Assembly (NCBI RefSeq): GCF_010730575.1
Contig: NZ_AP022614.1
Coordinates: 1,860,001-1,924,000 of the forward strand
DNA from: Mycobacterium parmense
Lineage (GTDB): Bacteria; Actinomycetota; Actinomycetes; Mycobacteriales; Mycobacteriaceae
Direction: 5' to 3'
Length of the DNA stretch: 64,000 nt
Below are positions 42,671 to 55,600 of the stretch, one piece after another. Position 1 is the stretch's first letter. Each line of letters starts with the position of its first letter. Both the position numbers and the translations under genes were made by a program. A model generated the notes under the pieces. That model was not told where the DNA came from. It saw nothing but the letters and a program-made list of their open reading frames with translations, and made no database searches.

Positions 42671-45600
42671 GTGACGATTCCGGTTGCTGTCATCGGCGTC
42701 GCGTGCCGGCTTCCGGGCGGCATCGACTCCCCGGAACGCCTGTGGGAAAGTTTGCTAAGCGGCGACCATCTGGTCGCCGAAATTCCGCGGGCGCGGTGGG
42801 ATGCCGACGAATACTACGACCCGGAGCCCGGCGTGCCGGGCCGGTCGGTATCGAGGTGGGGCGCGTTTCTCGATGACGTCGCCGGCTTCGACCCGGAGTT
42901 CTTCGGTATCGACGAGCGCGAGGCGATCGCCCTCGACCCGCAGCATCGACTGTTGCTGGAGGCCTCGCGCGAAGCCGTGGAGCACGCGGGCGTCATCCCG
43001 GCGGCGATGGTTAACTCGCGAACCGGTGTGTTCGTGGGGCTGACGCATTCCGACTATCAGCTGATGACCGCCGAGCCCGGCGCGACGGACGGGCCGCACG
43101 GCCGCACCGGCAACACCTTCAGCCAGGCCTCCGGACGGGTCGCCCACACCATGGGGCTGCGCGGTCCCGCGCTGACGGTGGACGCCGCATGCTCCTCCAG
43201 CCTGCTCGCGGTGCACCTGGCCTGCCGCAGCCTGGGCGACGGCGAGAGCGACCTCGCGCTCGCCGGCGGCGCCTTCGTGATGCTGGAGCCGGGCAGGTTC
43301 CTCGCGGAGACGGCGCGGGGCCGGCTGTCCCCCACTGGGCGCTGCCACGCATTCGACGTCGCGGCGGACGGCTACGTGTTGGGCGAGGCGTGCGCGATGG
43401 TCTTGCTCAAGCGCCTGCCCGACGCGCTGCGGGACGGCGATCGGATCCTGGCCGTGGTGCGGGGCACGGCCGCGAACCAGGACGGGCACTGCGCGGATTC
43501 CTCGACACCGTCGAGGACGGCGCAGACCGAGGTGTACCGGGCCGCACTGGCGAACGCGGGCGTGGACGCCCGCAGCGTCGGCATGGTGGAGGCACACGGT
43601 CCGGGCACCCGCGACGGTGATCCCGTCGAGTACGCGTGCCTGGCCGAGGTGTACGGCGTCGAGAGCCCGTGCGCGGTCGGGTCGGCCAAGACGAACTTCG
43701 GCCACACCCAGGCGGCGTCGGGAGTGCTCGGGCTGATCAAGGCGGTCCTGTCCCTGGCACACGGGGCGATACCGGAAAACCTGCACTTCACCCGGCTGCC
43801 GGACGACCTCGCCCGCGTGGACACCAAGCTCTTCGTGCCGCAGGCGCTCACACCCTGGCCGCACGCCGGACAGCACCCGCGCCGCGCGGCGGTGTCCTCG
43901 TACGGCACGTCGGGAACCAATGTCCACGCCATCCTGGAACAGGCCCCCCGGACGAGCGCACACGCCACGCACCCGGGCGCGGCGCCCGAAGCGCCCCTGC
44001 TGTTCGCCCTGTCGTCCACGTCGGCCCGCGAGCTGCGCCGAACCGCCGGCCGGCTCGCCGACTGGGTCGAGGCGCACGACGCCGTGGCGCTGCCGGACCT
44101 CGCCTACACCTTGACCCGCCGCCGGGCACACCGCCCGGTGCGCACCACCGTCGTCGCGAGCGGCCACCGCGAGCTCGCGCACGCCATGCGCGGCATCGCC
44201 GACGGCGAGGCCCCCTACCCGGCCGCGGTGACCCAGGACGATCGGGGCCCGGTGTGGGTGTTCTCCGGGCAGGGCTCGCAGTGGGCCGGGATGGGCGCCG
44301 GTCTGCTCGCGAACGAGCCGGTGTTCGCCGCGACCGTCGCTCAGGTCGAACCACTGGTCGCGCGCGAGTCCGGGTTCTCGGTGACCGAGGCGATGGCGTC
44401 ACCGCAGACCGTGACCGGGATCGACCGCGTCCAGCCGACGCTGTTCGCCATGCAGATCGCGCTGGCCGAGACGATGAAGTATTACGGGGTGCGCCCGGGC
44501 GCGGTGATCGGGCATTCCCTCGGGGAGGCCGCGGCGGCCGTCGTCGCCGGCGCGCTGTCGCTGGACGACGGGGTGCGCGTCATCTGCCGCCGCTCGCGGC
44601 TGATGTCCACGATCGCCGGCGCGGGCGCCATGGCCGCGGTGGAACTGCCCGCCAAGCAGGTGCTTTCGGAGCTGACGCTGCGCGGCGTCAAGGATGTCGT
44701 CGTCGCGGAGGTGGCCTCGCCACAGTCCACGGTGATCGGCGGCGCCGCCCTCGCGGTTCGCGAGCGGGTGGCGGCCTGGGAGGAGCGCGACGTGCCGGCC
44801 CGGGAGGTCGCCGTCGACGTCGCCTCGCACTCACCGCAGGTCGATCCGATCCTCGACGAGCTGACCGACGCGCTGGCTGAGCTGAACCCGACGACCCCTG
44901 AGGTGCCCTTCTATTCGGCGACCTCGTTCGACCCGCGCGAAGAGCCCGTGTGCGACAACCGGTACTGGGTCGACAACCTGCGCCGCACCGTGCGCTTCGC
45001 CGCCGCGGTGCGCGCCGCGTTGGAGGACGGGCACCGGGTCTTCGCCGAGCTGGCGCCGCACCCCCTGCTCGTGCGCGCTGTCGAGCAGACCGCGCGCAGC
45101 GTGGACGTGCCGGCCGCGGCGCTGGCCTGCCTGCGCCGCGGGCAGGACGCGCCGCACGGACTGCTCGGCTTCGTGGGCGAGCTGCACGCCGCTGGCGCCC
45201 CCGTGGACTTCGCCGTCCTGTACCCGGGCGGCCGGCTGGTGGACGCGCCGCTGCCGACCTGGACGCGCCGCCGGCTGTGGCTGAGCCCCTCGGGACGGCG
45301 GCCTTCGGCGCGGGCCGGGTCCACCGGCCGCGCTCATCCACTGTTGGGGCCGCACGTGCGCCTGCGCGAGCAGCCGGAGCGCCACGTCTGGCAGGCCGAG
45401 GTGGGCACCGCCGCCCAGCCCTGGCTCGCCGACCACCGCGTCGGCGGGGCGGCCGTGTTGCCGGCGGCGGCGTACTGCGAGATGGCGCTGGCGGCCGCCC
45501 GGCTGCTGCTGGGCGAGACGTCCGAGGTGCGCGACATCCGTTTCAAGCGGGCACTGCCGCTGGGCGAGGACACCACGGCCGGTCTCTCGGCGACGTCGTC

Positions 45601-48600
45601 GTCTCCGGGCGTGCTGGACTTCCTCGTCGAATCGGACCCGCAGGGCGGGCAGCGCCGCCGGGCCACCGCGGTACTGAGCGCCGCGGCCGATGAGCGGCCA
45701 CCCGCTTACGACATGCCCGCGCTGCTGGCCGCGCATCCGCGCCGGACGGACGGCGCCGAGGTGCGCAACCGCCTGAAACAGCTTGGCGTTCAGTATGGTT
45801 CGGCGTTCACCGGTCTGGCCGCCGCGCGCACCGGCGACGATGCCACCGGGACCGTGCTGGCCGAGGTCGCCCTGCCCGGCCCGATCCGCGCGCAGGAGGG
45901 GGATTACGGCGTGCACCCGGCGCTGCTGGATGCCTGCTTGCAGTCCGTCGAGGCCAGTTCGCTGGTCAGGGGGCTCGGCGAGGGAATTGTGGCGTTGCCG
46001 ACCTCCGTACGGCGGCTGCGCCTCTACGGTTGCGCCCGCGGCGCCCACTACTGCTACACCCGGCTGACCGAGGTCGACGACCGCGGGATCGAAGCGGATC
46101 TCGACGTGCTCGATCGGCACGGCGCGGTGCTGCTGAGCGTGCGGGGGTTGCGGTGCAGCGCCGGGACATCCGCTGACGCCCACAAGAACCGGGTGCTCAA
46201 CGAGCGGCTGCTGACCGTCGAATGGCAGCAGCGGCCGCTGCCCGAAATCCCCCACTGCGCCGCGGGCGCCTGGCTGCTGATCAGCGTCGCCGCCACCGCC
46301 GACCCGGCGGCGGCGCTGGCCGCCGCCCTCAGCGGCCATGGCGCACAATGCCAGATCCTGCACTGTCCGCCGGGCGCCGACCACTCCGCGCACACCCAAG
46401 AGCTCGGAAACCGTTTGCGCGCGGCGAGATTCGCCGGTGTGGTGATCGTCCACGGCGCCGCGCACGACGAGGCCCCGGGGGATGCGGCGCCGGGCCCCGG
46501 ATCCGCTCAGCATCTCGTCCTGCTCACCCGCGAGTTGCTCCACGTCCCCGGGGAGCCGCCGCGCCTGTACGTGGTGACCCGCGGCGCCCAGACCGTCCTG
46601 GCCGGCGACCGTCCCGATCTCGGCCAGGCCGGGCTGCGCGGCCTCATCCGGGTGATCGGCGCCGAGCATCCGCACCTGCGCGCAACCCACGTCGACGTGG
46701 ACGCAACGAGCGACACCGGCCAGCTGGCCCGCCACCTGCTCAGCGGCTCGGACGAAGACGAATGCGCCTGGCGCGCCGGATCGTGGTACACGGCGCGGCT
46801 GCGCGCCGCCCCCCTGCGCCCCGGGGAACGGCGGACCGCCGTCGCCGAGCACCAGGTCGACGGGTTGCGCCTGCGCATCCGCGAACCCGGCGACCTGCAG
46901 ACTCTGGAACTGGTTGCGTGCGAACGCCTTCCACCGGGACCGGGACGGATCGAGGTCGCGGTCGCCGCGTCCGGCGTCAACTTCGCCGACGTGCTCGTCG
47001 CGAAGGGTTCGTCCCCCGGCGCCGACGGCCACCCGCCGCAGCTGGGCACGGACTTCGCCGGGGTGGTCACCGCCGTCGGCCCGGGCGTCACCGGCCACCG
47101 CGTCGGCGACCGCGTCGGCGGCTTCTCCGAAGACGGGTGCTGGGGCACGTTCGTCACGTGCGACGCCCGCCTTGCCGTCACGCTCCCGGCCACCCTGAGC
47201 GAGCCGCAGGCCGCCGCGATCACCACCGCGACCGCCACGGCGTGGCACGGCCTGCACGACCGGGCCGGCATCTCGCCCGGAGACCGGGTGCTGATCCACT
47301 CCGCGACCGGGGGCGTCGGCCAGGCGGCCATCGCCATCGCCCGCGCCGCGGGGGCCGAGATCTTCGCCACCGCGGGCAGCGAAGAACGACGTGAGCTGTT
47401 GCGCGCCACGGGTATCGAGCACGTCTACGACTCGCGCGGCACCGAATTCGCCGAGCAGATCCGCCGCGACACCGACGGCTACGGCGTCGACATCGTGCTG
47501 AACTCCCTCACCGGCGCGGCTCGGCGCGCCGGATCCGAACTGCTCGCCGACGAAGGACACTTCATCGACATCGCGATACGCGGTGCCGGTGACGACACAC
47601 GCCCGGCGCTCTTCCCGGCTCACCGAAACCTCACCTTCCACCACGTCGACCTGTCGCTGATGTCGGCGAGCCACCCGCACCGGGTCGGCAAGCTGCTGCG
47701 CACGGTGTACCGGCTCGCGGCAGACGGCGGGCTGCCTTCCCCCCGCCACACGGTCTACCCGCTGACCGGCGCCGCCGACGCGATCCGGGCGATGAGCGCG
47801 CCGGGGCGCTCCGGAAAAATCGTGCTCGGCGTGCCCCGGGCCGGGCGCAGCCGCGTCACGGTGCCACCGGAGCGCGCGCAGGTATTCCGGCCCGACGGCG
47901 CCTATCTGGTCACCGGCGACCTCGACGAGCGCGGGTTGTTCCTCGCCGAGAAACTGGCCGAGGCCGGCTGCGGGCGCATCGTGCTGATGTCCCGCGCGCA
48001 ACCCACCCGCAAGGCGAGGGAGACGATCAAGCTGATCTGCGCTATCGGTGCCGACGTCGTGGTGCAGTGCGGCGACATCGCCGAGGCCGCGGCGGCCCAC
48101 CAATTGGTAGCCGCCGCCACCGCGACCGGGCTCCCGGTGCGCGGCGTGTTGCACGCGGCGGGGGTGACCGAGGACGCAACCGTGGCCAACGTGTCCGCGG
48201 ATATCATCGAGAGCGCATGGGCGACAAAGGTTTACGGCGCCTGGAATCTCCACTGCGCCCTGCGCGCCGGTGAGGCGGCCGCGCCGCTGGACTGGTTCTG
48301 CTCGTTCTCCTCGGCCGCCGCGCTGGCAGGCTCGCCCGGCCGGGCCGCCGAGGCCGCGGCGAACAGCTGGCTGGACGCCTTCACGCGGTGGCGCCGCGGC
48401 CAGGGCCTCGCGGCCACCGCGATCGCCTGGGGCCCCTGGGAGCAGGTCGGGCGCGGCGCCTCCCCCGCACGGGACGCGGACGTTGCCATCGCCCCGGACG
48501 AGGGCGCTTACGCGCTCGAGACGCTGCTGCGCCACGACCGCGGCCACACCGGCTACGCGCCGTTCCCGAACGCGGCGGCGTTGCACGCCTTGGCCCGGCG

Positions 48601-48925
48601 CAGCCGATTCGCCGAGGCCTTCCGCTCCACCGCGCAAATCCGCACCGGCACAACCAAACTCCGTGCCGAGCTCAGCGAGTTGCCGCCGGAGGAATGGCCC
48701 ACGCTGCTGCGGCGGCTGGTCACCGACCAGATCAGCCTCATCCTGCGTTGCAGCATCGATCCCGACCGTCCGCTGTGCGAATACGGCGTCGACTCGCTGG
48801 GCGCCCTCGAGCTGCGAACACGCATCGAGAACGAAACGGGAATATGCGTCACCTACAACGACATCGCCGTCACCACCATTCGCGGCCTCGCGCAACTGCT
48901 GTGCGAAAAGCTCACGCCCGCTTAG
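42671..48925 (+). CDS. Mas-type type I polyketide synthase with a degenerate ketoreductase
   Basis: A 2084-residue synthase with the domain order KS-AT-DH-ER-KR-ACP of mycocerosic acid synthase (Mas). KS: Cys174, His309, His345. AT: GHSLGE with Ser616 and VASHS near 720, the form seen in methylmalonyl-using Mas-like enzymes. DH: His922 in [11 protein letters not shown] and Asp1087. ER: NADPH site SATGGVGQ near 1545. ACP: Ser2042 in GVDSLG. The KR looks dead: the glycine motif reads VTGDLDERG (1747-1755) where TGGLGGLG is usual, and the catalytic Tyr is Glu1894. The GTG start gives [17 protein letters not shown]. No FadD, PapA or Mmp partner lies within the window. The methyltransferase follows after 43 nt. 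Confidence 0.93.
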   Translation: MTIPVAVIGVACRLPGGIDSPERLWESLLSGDHLVAEIPRARWDADEYYDPEPGVPGRSVSRWGAFLDDVAGFDPEFFGIDEREAIALDPQHRLLLEASREAVEHAGVIPAAMVNSRTGVFVGLTHSDYQLMTAEPGATDGPHGRTGNTFSQASGRVAHTMGLRGPALTVDAACSSSLLAVHLACRSLGDGESDLALAGGAFVMLEPGRFLAETARGRLSPTGRCHAFDVAADGYVLGEACAMVLLKRLPDALRDGDRILAVVRGTAANQDGHCADSSTPSRTAQTEVYRAALANAGVDARSVGMVEAHGPGTRDGDPVEYACLAEVYGVESPCAVGSAKTNFGHTQAASGVLGLIKAVLSLAHGAIPENLHFTRLPDDLARVDTKLFVPQALTPWPHAGQHPRRAAVSSYGTSGTNVHAILEQAPRTSAHATHPGAAPEAPLLFALSSTSARELRRTAGRLADWVEAHDAVALPDLAYTLTRRRAHRPVRTTVVASGHRELAHAMRGIADGEAPYPAAVTQDDRGPVWVFSGQGSQWAGMGAGLLANEPVFAATVAQVEPLVARESGFSVTEAMASPQTVTGIDRVQPTLFAMQIALAETMKYYGVRPGAVIGHSLGEAAAAVVAGALSLDDGVRVICRRSRLMSTIAGAGAMAAVELPAKQVLSELTLRGVKDVVVAEVASPQSTVIGGAALAVRERVAAWEERDVPAREVAVDVASHSPQVDPILDELTDALAELNPTTPEVPFYSATSFDPREEPVCDNRYWVDNLRRTVRFAAAVRAALEDGHRVFAELAPHPLLVRAVEQTARSVDVPAAALACLRRGQDAPHGLLGFVGELHAAGAPVDFAVLYPGGRLVDAPLPTWTRRRLWLSPSGRRPSARAGSTGRAHPLLGPHVRLREQPERHVWQAEVGTAAQPWLADHRVGGAAVLPAAAYCEMALAAARLLLGETSEVRDIRFKRALPLGEDTTAGLSATSSSPGVLDFLVESDPQGGQRRRATAVLSAAADERPPAYDMPALLAAHPRRTDGAEVRNRLKQLGVQYGSAFTGLAAARTGDDATGTVLAEVALPGPIRAQEGDYGVHPALLDACLQSVEASSLVRGLGEGIVALPTSVRRLRLYGCARGAHYCYTRLTEVDDRGIEADLDVLDRHGAVLLSVRGLRCSAGTSADAHKNRVLNERLLTVEWQQRPLPEIPHCAAGAWLLISVAATADPAAALAAALSGHGAQCQILHCPPGADHSAHTQELGNRLRAARFAGVVIVHGAAHDEAPGDAAPGPGSAQHLVLLTRELLHVPGEPPRLYVVTRGAQTVLAGDRPDLGQAGLRGLIRVIGAEHPHLRATHVDVDATSDTGQLARHLLSGSDEDECAWRAGSWYTARLRAAPLRPGERRTAVAEHQVDGLRLRIREPGDLQTLELVACERLPPGPGRIEVAVAASGVNFADVLVAKGSSPGADGHPPQLGTDFAGVVTAVGPGVTGHRVGDRVGGFSEDGCWGTFVTCDARLAVTLPATLSEPQAAAITTATATAWHGLHDRAGISPGDRVLIHSATGGVGQAAIAIARAAGAEIFATAGSEERRELLRATGIEHVYDSRGTEFAEQIRRDTDGYGVDIVLNSLTGAARRAGSELLADEGHFIDIAIRGAGDDTRPALFPAHRNLTFHHVDLSLMSASHPHRVGKLLRTVYRLAADGGLPSPRHTVYPLTGAADAIRAMSAPGRSGKIVLGVPRAGRSRVTVPPERAQVFRPDGAYLVTGDLDERGLFLAEKLAEAGCGRIVLMSRAQPTRKARETIKLICAIGADVVVQCGDIAEAAAAHQLVAAATATGLPVRGVLHAAGVTEDATVANVSADIIESAWATKVYGAWNLHCALRAGEAAAPLDWFCSFSSAAALAGSPGRAAEAAANSWLDAFTRWRRGQGLAATAIAWGPWEQVGRGASPARDADVAIAPDEGAYALETLLRHDRGHTGYAPFPNAAALHALARRSRFAEAFRSTAQIRTGTTKLRAELSELPPEEWPTLLRRLVTDQISLILRCSIDPDRPLCEYGVDSLGALELRTRIENETGICVTYNDIAVTTIRGLAQLLCEKLTPA

Positions 48926-48968
48926 TGGGCCGGCCCGCGGCCCGGCGGCCCGGCCCGAAGGAGAGACC

Positions 48969-49637
48969 GTGATTCCCAAGATGTTGCTGTCCGGGGTCGT
49001 CGAGCTCGTCGTGTTCGGCTTGATGGTGTTCCTGCCCGCCGGCACGCCGGCGTACTGGCAGGGCTGGGTCTTTCTGGCGGTGGTCTTCGCCCTCGCGACG
49101 TTCGTCCCCGGCATCTACCTGCTGCGCAATCCCGTTGTGCTGCAACGGCGGATGAGTGGCGGCCCGTCCGCGGAAGGCCGGACGGCGCAGAAGGTGGTGA
49201 TCGCGGGCCTGTACGCGTCGCTGGCGGGCATGGTCGTGCTCAGCGGCTTCGACCACCGCTTCGGCTGGTCCTCGGTGCCGACGGCGGTCTGCCTGGTGGG
49301 CGACGTCCTGGTGGCCCTGGGACTTGGCGTGGTGACCCTGGTGGTCGTCCAGAACAACCACGCGGCCGCGACCGTGCGGGTGGAGGCAGGCCAGCAGGTC
49401 GTCTCCACCGGCCTCTACGGCCTGGTGCGGCACCCGATGTACACCGGGAACGTGATCATGATGGTCGGCATCCCGCTGGCCCTCGGGTCCTACTGGGGTC
49501 TCGTCTTCGTCGGACCGGGCCTGGTCGTGCTCGCCTCGCGCATCCGCGACGAGGAGAAGCTGCTTGCCGAGGAGCTGACCGGATACCGCGAGTACACGCA
49601 GAAGGTCCGCTACCGCCTGGTCCCCTGCATGTGGTGA
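48969..49637 (+). CDS. Isoprenylcysteine carboxyl methyltransferase (ICMT/PEMT) family protein
   Basis: A 222-residue membrane protein with about five hydrophobic helices. The C-terminal methyltransferase signature is GLYGLVRHPMYTGN, then RIRDEEKLLAEELTGYREY and VRYRLVP. The family uses S-adenosylmethionine inside the membrane to methylate carboxyl, thiol or lipid head groups. Bacterial members are often of unknown substrate; the closely related MddA methylates methanethiol. The GTG start has GAAGGAGAG upstream. Its position 43 nt after the PKS suggests one transcript and possible tailoring of the PKS product. Its stop lies 8 nt from that of the convergent NRPS. Confidence 0.85.
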   Translation: MIPKMLLSGVVELVVFGLMVFLPAGTPAYWQGWVFLAVVFALATFVPGIYLLRNPVVLQRRMSGGPSAEGRTAQKVVIAGLYASLAGMVVLSGFDHRFGWSSVPTAVCLVGDVLVALGLGVVTLVVVQNNHAAATVRVEAGQQVVSTGLYGLVRHPMYTGNVIMMVGIPLALGSYWGLVFVGPGLVVLASRIRDEEKLLAEELTGYREYTQKVRYRLVPCMW

Positions 49638-49645
49638 CGGCGTCC

Positions 49646-52600
49646 CTACAGGTCGGCGGCCGGGCTCACGGCGGGCAGTTCCGCCACGGCGCCGGCGGGG
49701 CTGTCCAGCCGCCGGCTCAGGCCCGCCACGGTCGGGGCCTCCACTAGGGCCTGCACTCCCAGTCGGGCGTCGATCGCCGCGTTGATCGCGGCGACCACCC
49801 GCAGCGCGGACAGCGAATCCCCGCCCAGGTCGAAGAACGACTCGTCGATCCCGACGCGGTCCACCCCCAGCACCTGCGCGTAGATGCTGGCCAGGATTTG
49901 TTCGACCCAGGTCGACGGGTCGCGCCGCGCCTCGCCCGCCGGGGGCTCGGGTGCCGGCAGCGCCGCCGGGTGGGCGCACCCGGCGAAGCGCGCGTGCCGG
50001 CCGCCCTCCACAAGGTCCATCGACGCCAGCGGCCGCGTCGGCTCGGCCGTCATGGCGACCAGCAGCCGCTCGAAGCGCTCGACCAGCGCCGCGATGGTGG
50101 CGGCGTCGAAGACGTCCGCACGGTACTGGACGCGGAGATCGAGTTCGCGGCCCGGCACGGCCTGGATGGTGAGCGGGTAGTGATAGTGGTCCCGGTTGGT
50201 CAGCCCGGTCACGGCCAGCCCGTCGACGCCCGACAGCGCGGCGGTGTCGATCGGGTAGTTCTCGTAGACGAAGACGGTGTCGAACAGTGTCTTGTGGCCG
50301 GTGACCCGGTGGATTTCGCCGAGCCCCAGGTGCTGGTGTTCGAGGGTGTGATTGTGGGCGCTCTGCAGTTGGGCGAGCAGGTCTTCGGTGGTGGTCGCCT
50401 CGCCGACGGTCGCCCGCACCGGGACCGTGTTGATCAGCAGGCCCACCATCGAGTCCGCGCCCGCCACCTCGGCGGGCCGCCCCGAGATCACGGCGCCGAA
50501 GGCCACGTCGCGCTGGCCGGTCCAGCCCATCAGCAGCTGGGCGAAGGCGGCCTGCAGCACGGTGTTGACGGTGGTGTGGCACGAGCGCGCCAGCTCGCCG
50601 ACGGCCGATGTGGTCTGCTCGGGTATGCGCACCGCCTCGACCCCGCGCCGGCCCAGCCCCAACCGGTCCGGCGGGCCGACCAGGGTCGGGGTGTCGAAAC
50701 CGGCCATCGCCTCACGCCAGGCCGCCCGGGCGGCGTCGCGATCCCGGCCGGCCAGCCAGGTGAAGAACCGCCGGTAGGGCACGGCGGCCGGCAACCATTG
50801 GCCGAAGTAACAGGCGAACAATTCCCGCAGCAGGATCGGCAGCGACCAGCCGTCCAGCACGATGTGGTGGTTGGTGAGCACGAACCGGTGCCGGTCGTCC
50901 CCGGTGCGGATCAGCGCCGCCCGGAAGGCCGGCCCGCCGTCGGCGATCTCGCACACCGCGGCCCGCTCGGCGGCGCACACCCGTTCGACCTGCTGGTCGG
51001 CGTCGAGGCCGCCGGCCTCCAGCTCGACGTATCGCCACGGGGCCACGGGATCGGCCGGGACCACCTGCACCGGCTCGTCGAACTGTGGGCAGAAGCGGGC
51101 CAGCAGGTTCGGGTGGCGGGTCGCCACCGTCTGCACCGCTTCGCGCAGGCGATGCTCGTCGAGCGGGCCGCTCAGCGCGATGTCGAGCTGCACCGCGTAC
51201 ACGTGGTCGTCGTTGACCTGTGCGGCGCCGGCGTGGAAAAGCAATCCCTGCTGCAGCGGGGTCAACGGCAGCACGTCGCCGACGGCGTACTGGCGGCAGA
51301 GGGCGTCGAGCTGCTGCTGGCTCAGGCGCGCGGGCGCGACGTCCGAGGGTGTCAGGCCGCCGCCACCGTCGCGCACGTGCGCGCAGATTCCGGTCAGCGC
51401 GTCGAACCACAGCCTGCTGAGCCTGCTGACCTGCGCGTGTTCCAGCGCCGACGGCGCCCACGTCCAGCCGGCCTGCAGTTGCGGGCCGGTCTCGGAGTCC
51501 ACGGTGCCGGCGTTGAGCTCGACGGTGTGCGCCAGCGGCATGGGGATCGCCACGGCGGCGGCCGTGACCGACCAGCTGTCGCGGCAGGCCCGCCACATGT
51601 CACCGGAGGCGTCCGAGGCCGCACCCAGCCGGCCCAGATAGTTGAAACCGATGGGCGGGTCGGACTCGCCCAGGTCGACCTCGCCGTTGAGGTAGCGCAG
51701 CGCGCCGTAGCTGAGCGGATCCGGCACGCCGCGGAGTTGTTCCTTGGCGTCCTTGATGACGGCACCCAGGGCCGCGTCCCCGGCCACCACCTGAGCCCAG
51801 TCCAGCGTGCCGACGCGAAGCGCGACGGGGTACTTGGCGGTGAACCAGCCCACCGTTCGCGAGAGGTCGATCCGTTCGCCCGGGCCGGCCAGTTCCTCGT
51901 CGCGGCCGTGACCCTCCACGTCGATACCGATCGGCGCGCCACCGGTGCCCAGGAACTGCGCCCACGCCAGGGCGAACGCGATCAGCAGGATGTCGTGGAC
52001 GCCGGCCCGAAACGCCGCCGGCACCTCGCCCAGCAGCATCCGGGTGGTCTCGGCGTCCAGCAGCGCCGCCAGGTTGCCGGCGGTGGCGAACGTGTCGACG
52101 CCCGGTCGCACGGCGGGCAGCGCGGGCTTGGTCGCCGCGATCCGCCGCCAGGCGTCGGCCTGGCCGACGACGTCGGGCCGGTGCGCGTACTCGGCCAGCA
52201 GCGCGGCCCACCGGGCGAACGACGTGCCCGGCGCCGGCAACACCACCTGCTGCCCACCGCGATGCTGCGACAGCGCAATGTTCATGTCTTCCAACAGGAT
52301 TCGCCACGACACTCCGTCGACGGCGAGGTGATGGACGATCAGCGCCAACTGCCCGGTCGACTCCGCCCAGAGTGCGCTGAGGACGATCCCGGCGGCGGGG
52401 TTGAGCCGCGAGCGCGCCCGGACCACAGCGTCGTCGGACAACTCCTCCACCGCCAGCAGGCACGCGCGGGCGTCCACCGACCCCACCTCGGACGCCTCCA
52501 GCGACCACCCGCCCGCCCCGTCGTCGTCGACGCGCAGCCGCAACATGGCATGGCGGTCGATCAGGGCCTGGACCACCAGCACCGCGTCGGCCTCGCTGAC

Positions 52601-55600
52601 GCCCGCCGGAGCTTGCAGCACCATCGTCTGGTTGAACTGCTCCACCGGGCCGTCGACGCTGTGCAGCCACCAGATGATGGGGGTGGCCGGCACCGGCCCG
52701 ACACCCTCGTCGATCGCGTCGTCGGCACCGTCGACCACCCCGGCGACCCGCGCCAGCCCGGAGACGGTCTGCTCGACGAAGATGTCGCGCGGCCGACACA
52801 CCACCCCCGCGGCGCGCGCCCGGGCCACCACCTGCATCGACAGGATGCTGTCGCCACCGAGCTCGAAGAACGACTCGTCGACCCCGACCCGCTCCAGCCC
52901 CAACACCTGGGCGTAGATGCCGGCCAGGATCTCCTCGAGCGGAGTCGCGGGGGCGCGGTAGTGTCCGGTGTCCTGGTATTCCGGCGCCGGCAGCGCGCGG
53001 GTGTCGAGCTTGCCGTTGGGTGTCAGCGGCAGCGCGTCCAGGGCCACCACCGCGGCCGGGACCATGTAGGCCGGCAGCCGCTCGGCCAGCGCGGCGCGCG
53101 CTCCGGCGGGATCGACCTGTCCGGTGATGTAGCCCACCAGCCGCTTGTCGCCGGGGCGGTCCTCGCGGGCGATCACGACGGCCTGCTCCACCCGGTCCAG
53201 GGCCGCCAGTGCCGCGCGAACCTCGCCGAGCTCGATGCGGTAGCCGCGGATCTTGACCTGCTCGTCGGCGCGCCCGACGTAGCGCAGCTGCCCGTCGGCG
53301 CCCCAGGCGACCAGGTCGCCGGTGCGGTACATGCGCGCCCCCGGCTCGGCGAACGGACAGGCCACGAACCGTGTCGCGGACAGCCCGGCGCGGCCGACAT
53401 AACCGTAGGCGAGCCCGGCGCCGGTCACATACAACTCGCCGACCACGCCCGCCGGCACCGGGCGCAGCCAGCCGTCGAGCACGAAGAAGCCCAGGTGGGC
53501 CAGCGGCACCCCGATGGGGCTGACGGTGCTGTGCACATCGTCGGCGACGATCTCACGGAAGGAGGCGTGCACCGTGGTCTCGGTGATGCCGTACATGTTG
53601 ATCAGCCGCGGCAGCCCGGGGTGCTTGTCCAGCCAGGGCCGCAGGCGCAGCGGCTCGAGCGCCTCGCCGCCGAACACCACCGCCTCGAGCGCGAGCCGGG
53701 GCCCCGAATCGGGCTGCAGCGCGTCGGCGCTCTGTAGCGCGTAGAACGCCGCGGGGGTCTGGCTCAACACGCTGACCCGTTCGGCGACCAGCAGGGCGCG
53801 AAAGTCTTCCGGCGAGCGCGCCACCGCGTCGGGCACCACCACCAGCCGCCCGCCGTGCAGCAGCGCGCCGAAGATCTCCCACACCGAGAAGTCGAACGCC
53901 AGGGAATGGCTCTGCGACCAAACCCGTTGCGCCAGGCCCATTTCGGCGTCCAGGGTGGCCAGCAGCCGGGCGACGTTGCGGTGCGGGACGGCCACCCCCT
54001 TGGGGGTTCCCGTCGTGCCCGAGGTGTAGATGAGGTAGGCGATGTCGTCGGGCGCGGGCCCGGGCAGCGCGTTGGTGGTGGGCTCGGCGTCGACGGCAGG
54101 GTCGTCGACCTCGACGACGAACAGGTCGCGCCCGTCGAGGCGGCCGGCGAACTCGGCGGTGGTGACCGCCGCGATCGGCGCGGAATCGTCCAGGACGAAG
54201 TCGATCCGGGCCGCCGGCACCGCCGGGTCGATCGGCACGTAGGCCGCGCCGGTCTTCAACACCGCGAAGATGCCGACGATCGCCTCGATCGACCGGGAGA
54301 ACAGCAGCGCCACCCGCTGCCCCGGCCCCACCCCGCGGCCGGCCAGCAGGTTCGCCAACCGGTTCGCCGCGCCGTCGAGCTCCGCGTACGTCAGCGACCG
54401 ACCCTCGAACGTCACCGCCGCCGCCCCGGGAGTGCGCGCGACCTGGGCGGCGAACAACGCCGGAATGGGCTGCACCGGAACGGTTTGCGGCGACTCCGCA
54501 CGATTGCCCCAGCCCTCGAGGCGGGCGCGCTCACGCTCGTCGAGCACGTCGACCGACGACAGCCGGCGCTGCGGGTCGGTGGTCATCGCGTCCAGGACCC
54601 GCCGCAACCGATCGACCAGGGCGGTGACGCTGGCCGCGTCGAATACGTCGGTGCGGTATTCGACCACGCCGCCGATGCCGGTGGGGTCACCGGATTCGCT
54701 CCGGCGCTCGTTCAGGGAGAACGACAGGTCCACGCGGGCGGTCCGGGTGTCCACCGGCAGCGGTGTGACCTCCAGGTCACCCAGCGCCAGCCCGGCGTTC
54801 GGATCGCCGGCCTCCCCCGGGTTCGCGCCCTGCCAGTTCTGCCAGGCCAGCATGACCTGCACCAGCGGGTGATGCGTCAGGCTCCGGGCGGGGTTGAGCC
54901 GCTCCACCAGCACCTCGAAGGGCACGTCCTGGTGCTCGTAGGCGGCCAGGCTGCGCGTGCGCACCTGGGCCAGCAGCTCGGCGACGCTGGGATCGCCGGC
55001 CAGCTCGACCCGCAACACCAGCGTGTTGACGAAGAATCCCACCAGCTCGTCCAGTGCGGGGTCACGCCGGCCGGCGATCGGGAAGCCAACCGCCACATCG
55101 GAACTCGCGCTGAGCTTGGCCAGCAGCACCGCCAGCGCGGCCTGGACCACCATGAAGCTGGTCGCGTTGTGCTCGCGCGCGACCCGGGCCACCCGCTGCT
55201 GCAGCTCCGCCGGCCAGTCCACCGCGACCTGGGCGCCGCGGTAGTCGGCGACGGGCGGGTACGGGCGGTCCGTGGGAAGCACCAGCCGCTCGGGCATGCC
55301 GGCCAGGGCATCCTCCCAGTAGGCCAGTTGCGCGGCGATGCGGCTGTGGCTGTCGGACAGGTCGCCGAGCTGCGCGCGCTGCCACAGCGTGTAATCGACG
55401 TACTGCACCGGCAGCCGCTGCCACCCGGGCGCCTCGCCCGCGCACCGGCTGGCATAGGCCACCCCCAGATCGCGCACCAGCGGGGCGATCGACGCGCCGT
55501 CGGCGGCGATGTGGTGCACCACGGCCACCAGCACGTGGTCGTCGTCGGCGACGCGGAAAAGCTGTGCGCGCAGCGGGATCTCGGCGGCCAGGTCGAATGG

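Noticed and set aside
42496..42876. Small open frame upstream of and overlapping the PKS start
   Set aside because: It runs into the KS domain in another frame and has no recognisable content; the PKS N-terminus is unambiguous.
44831..49114. Very long open frame on the minus strand opposite the PKS
   Set aside because: It is the GC-rich antisense shadow of the synthase: no family motif, Arg/Gly/Ala-rich, and the PKS frame carries all catalytic residues.
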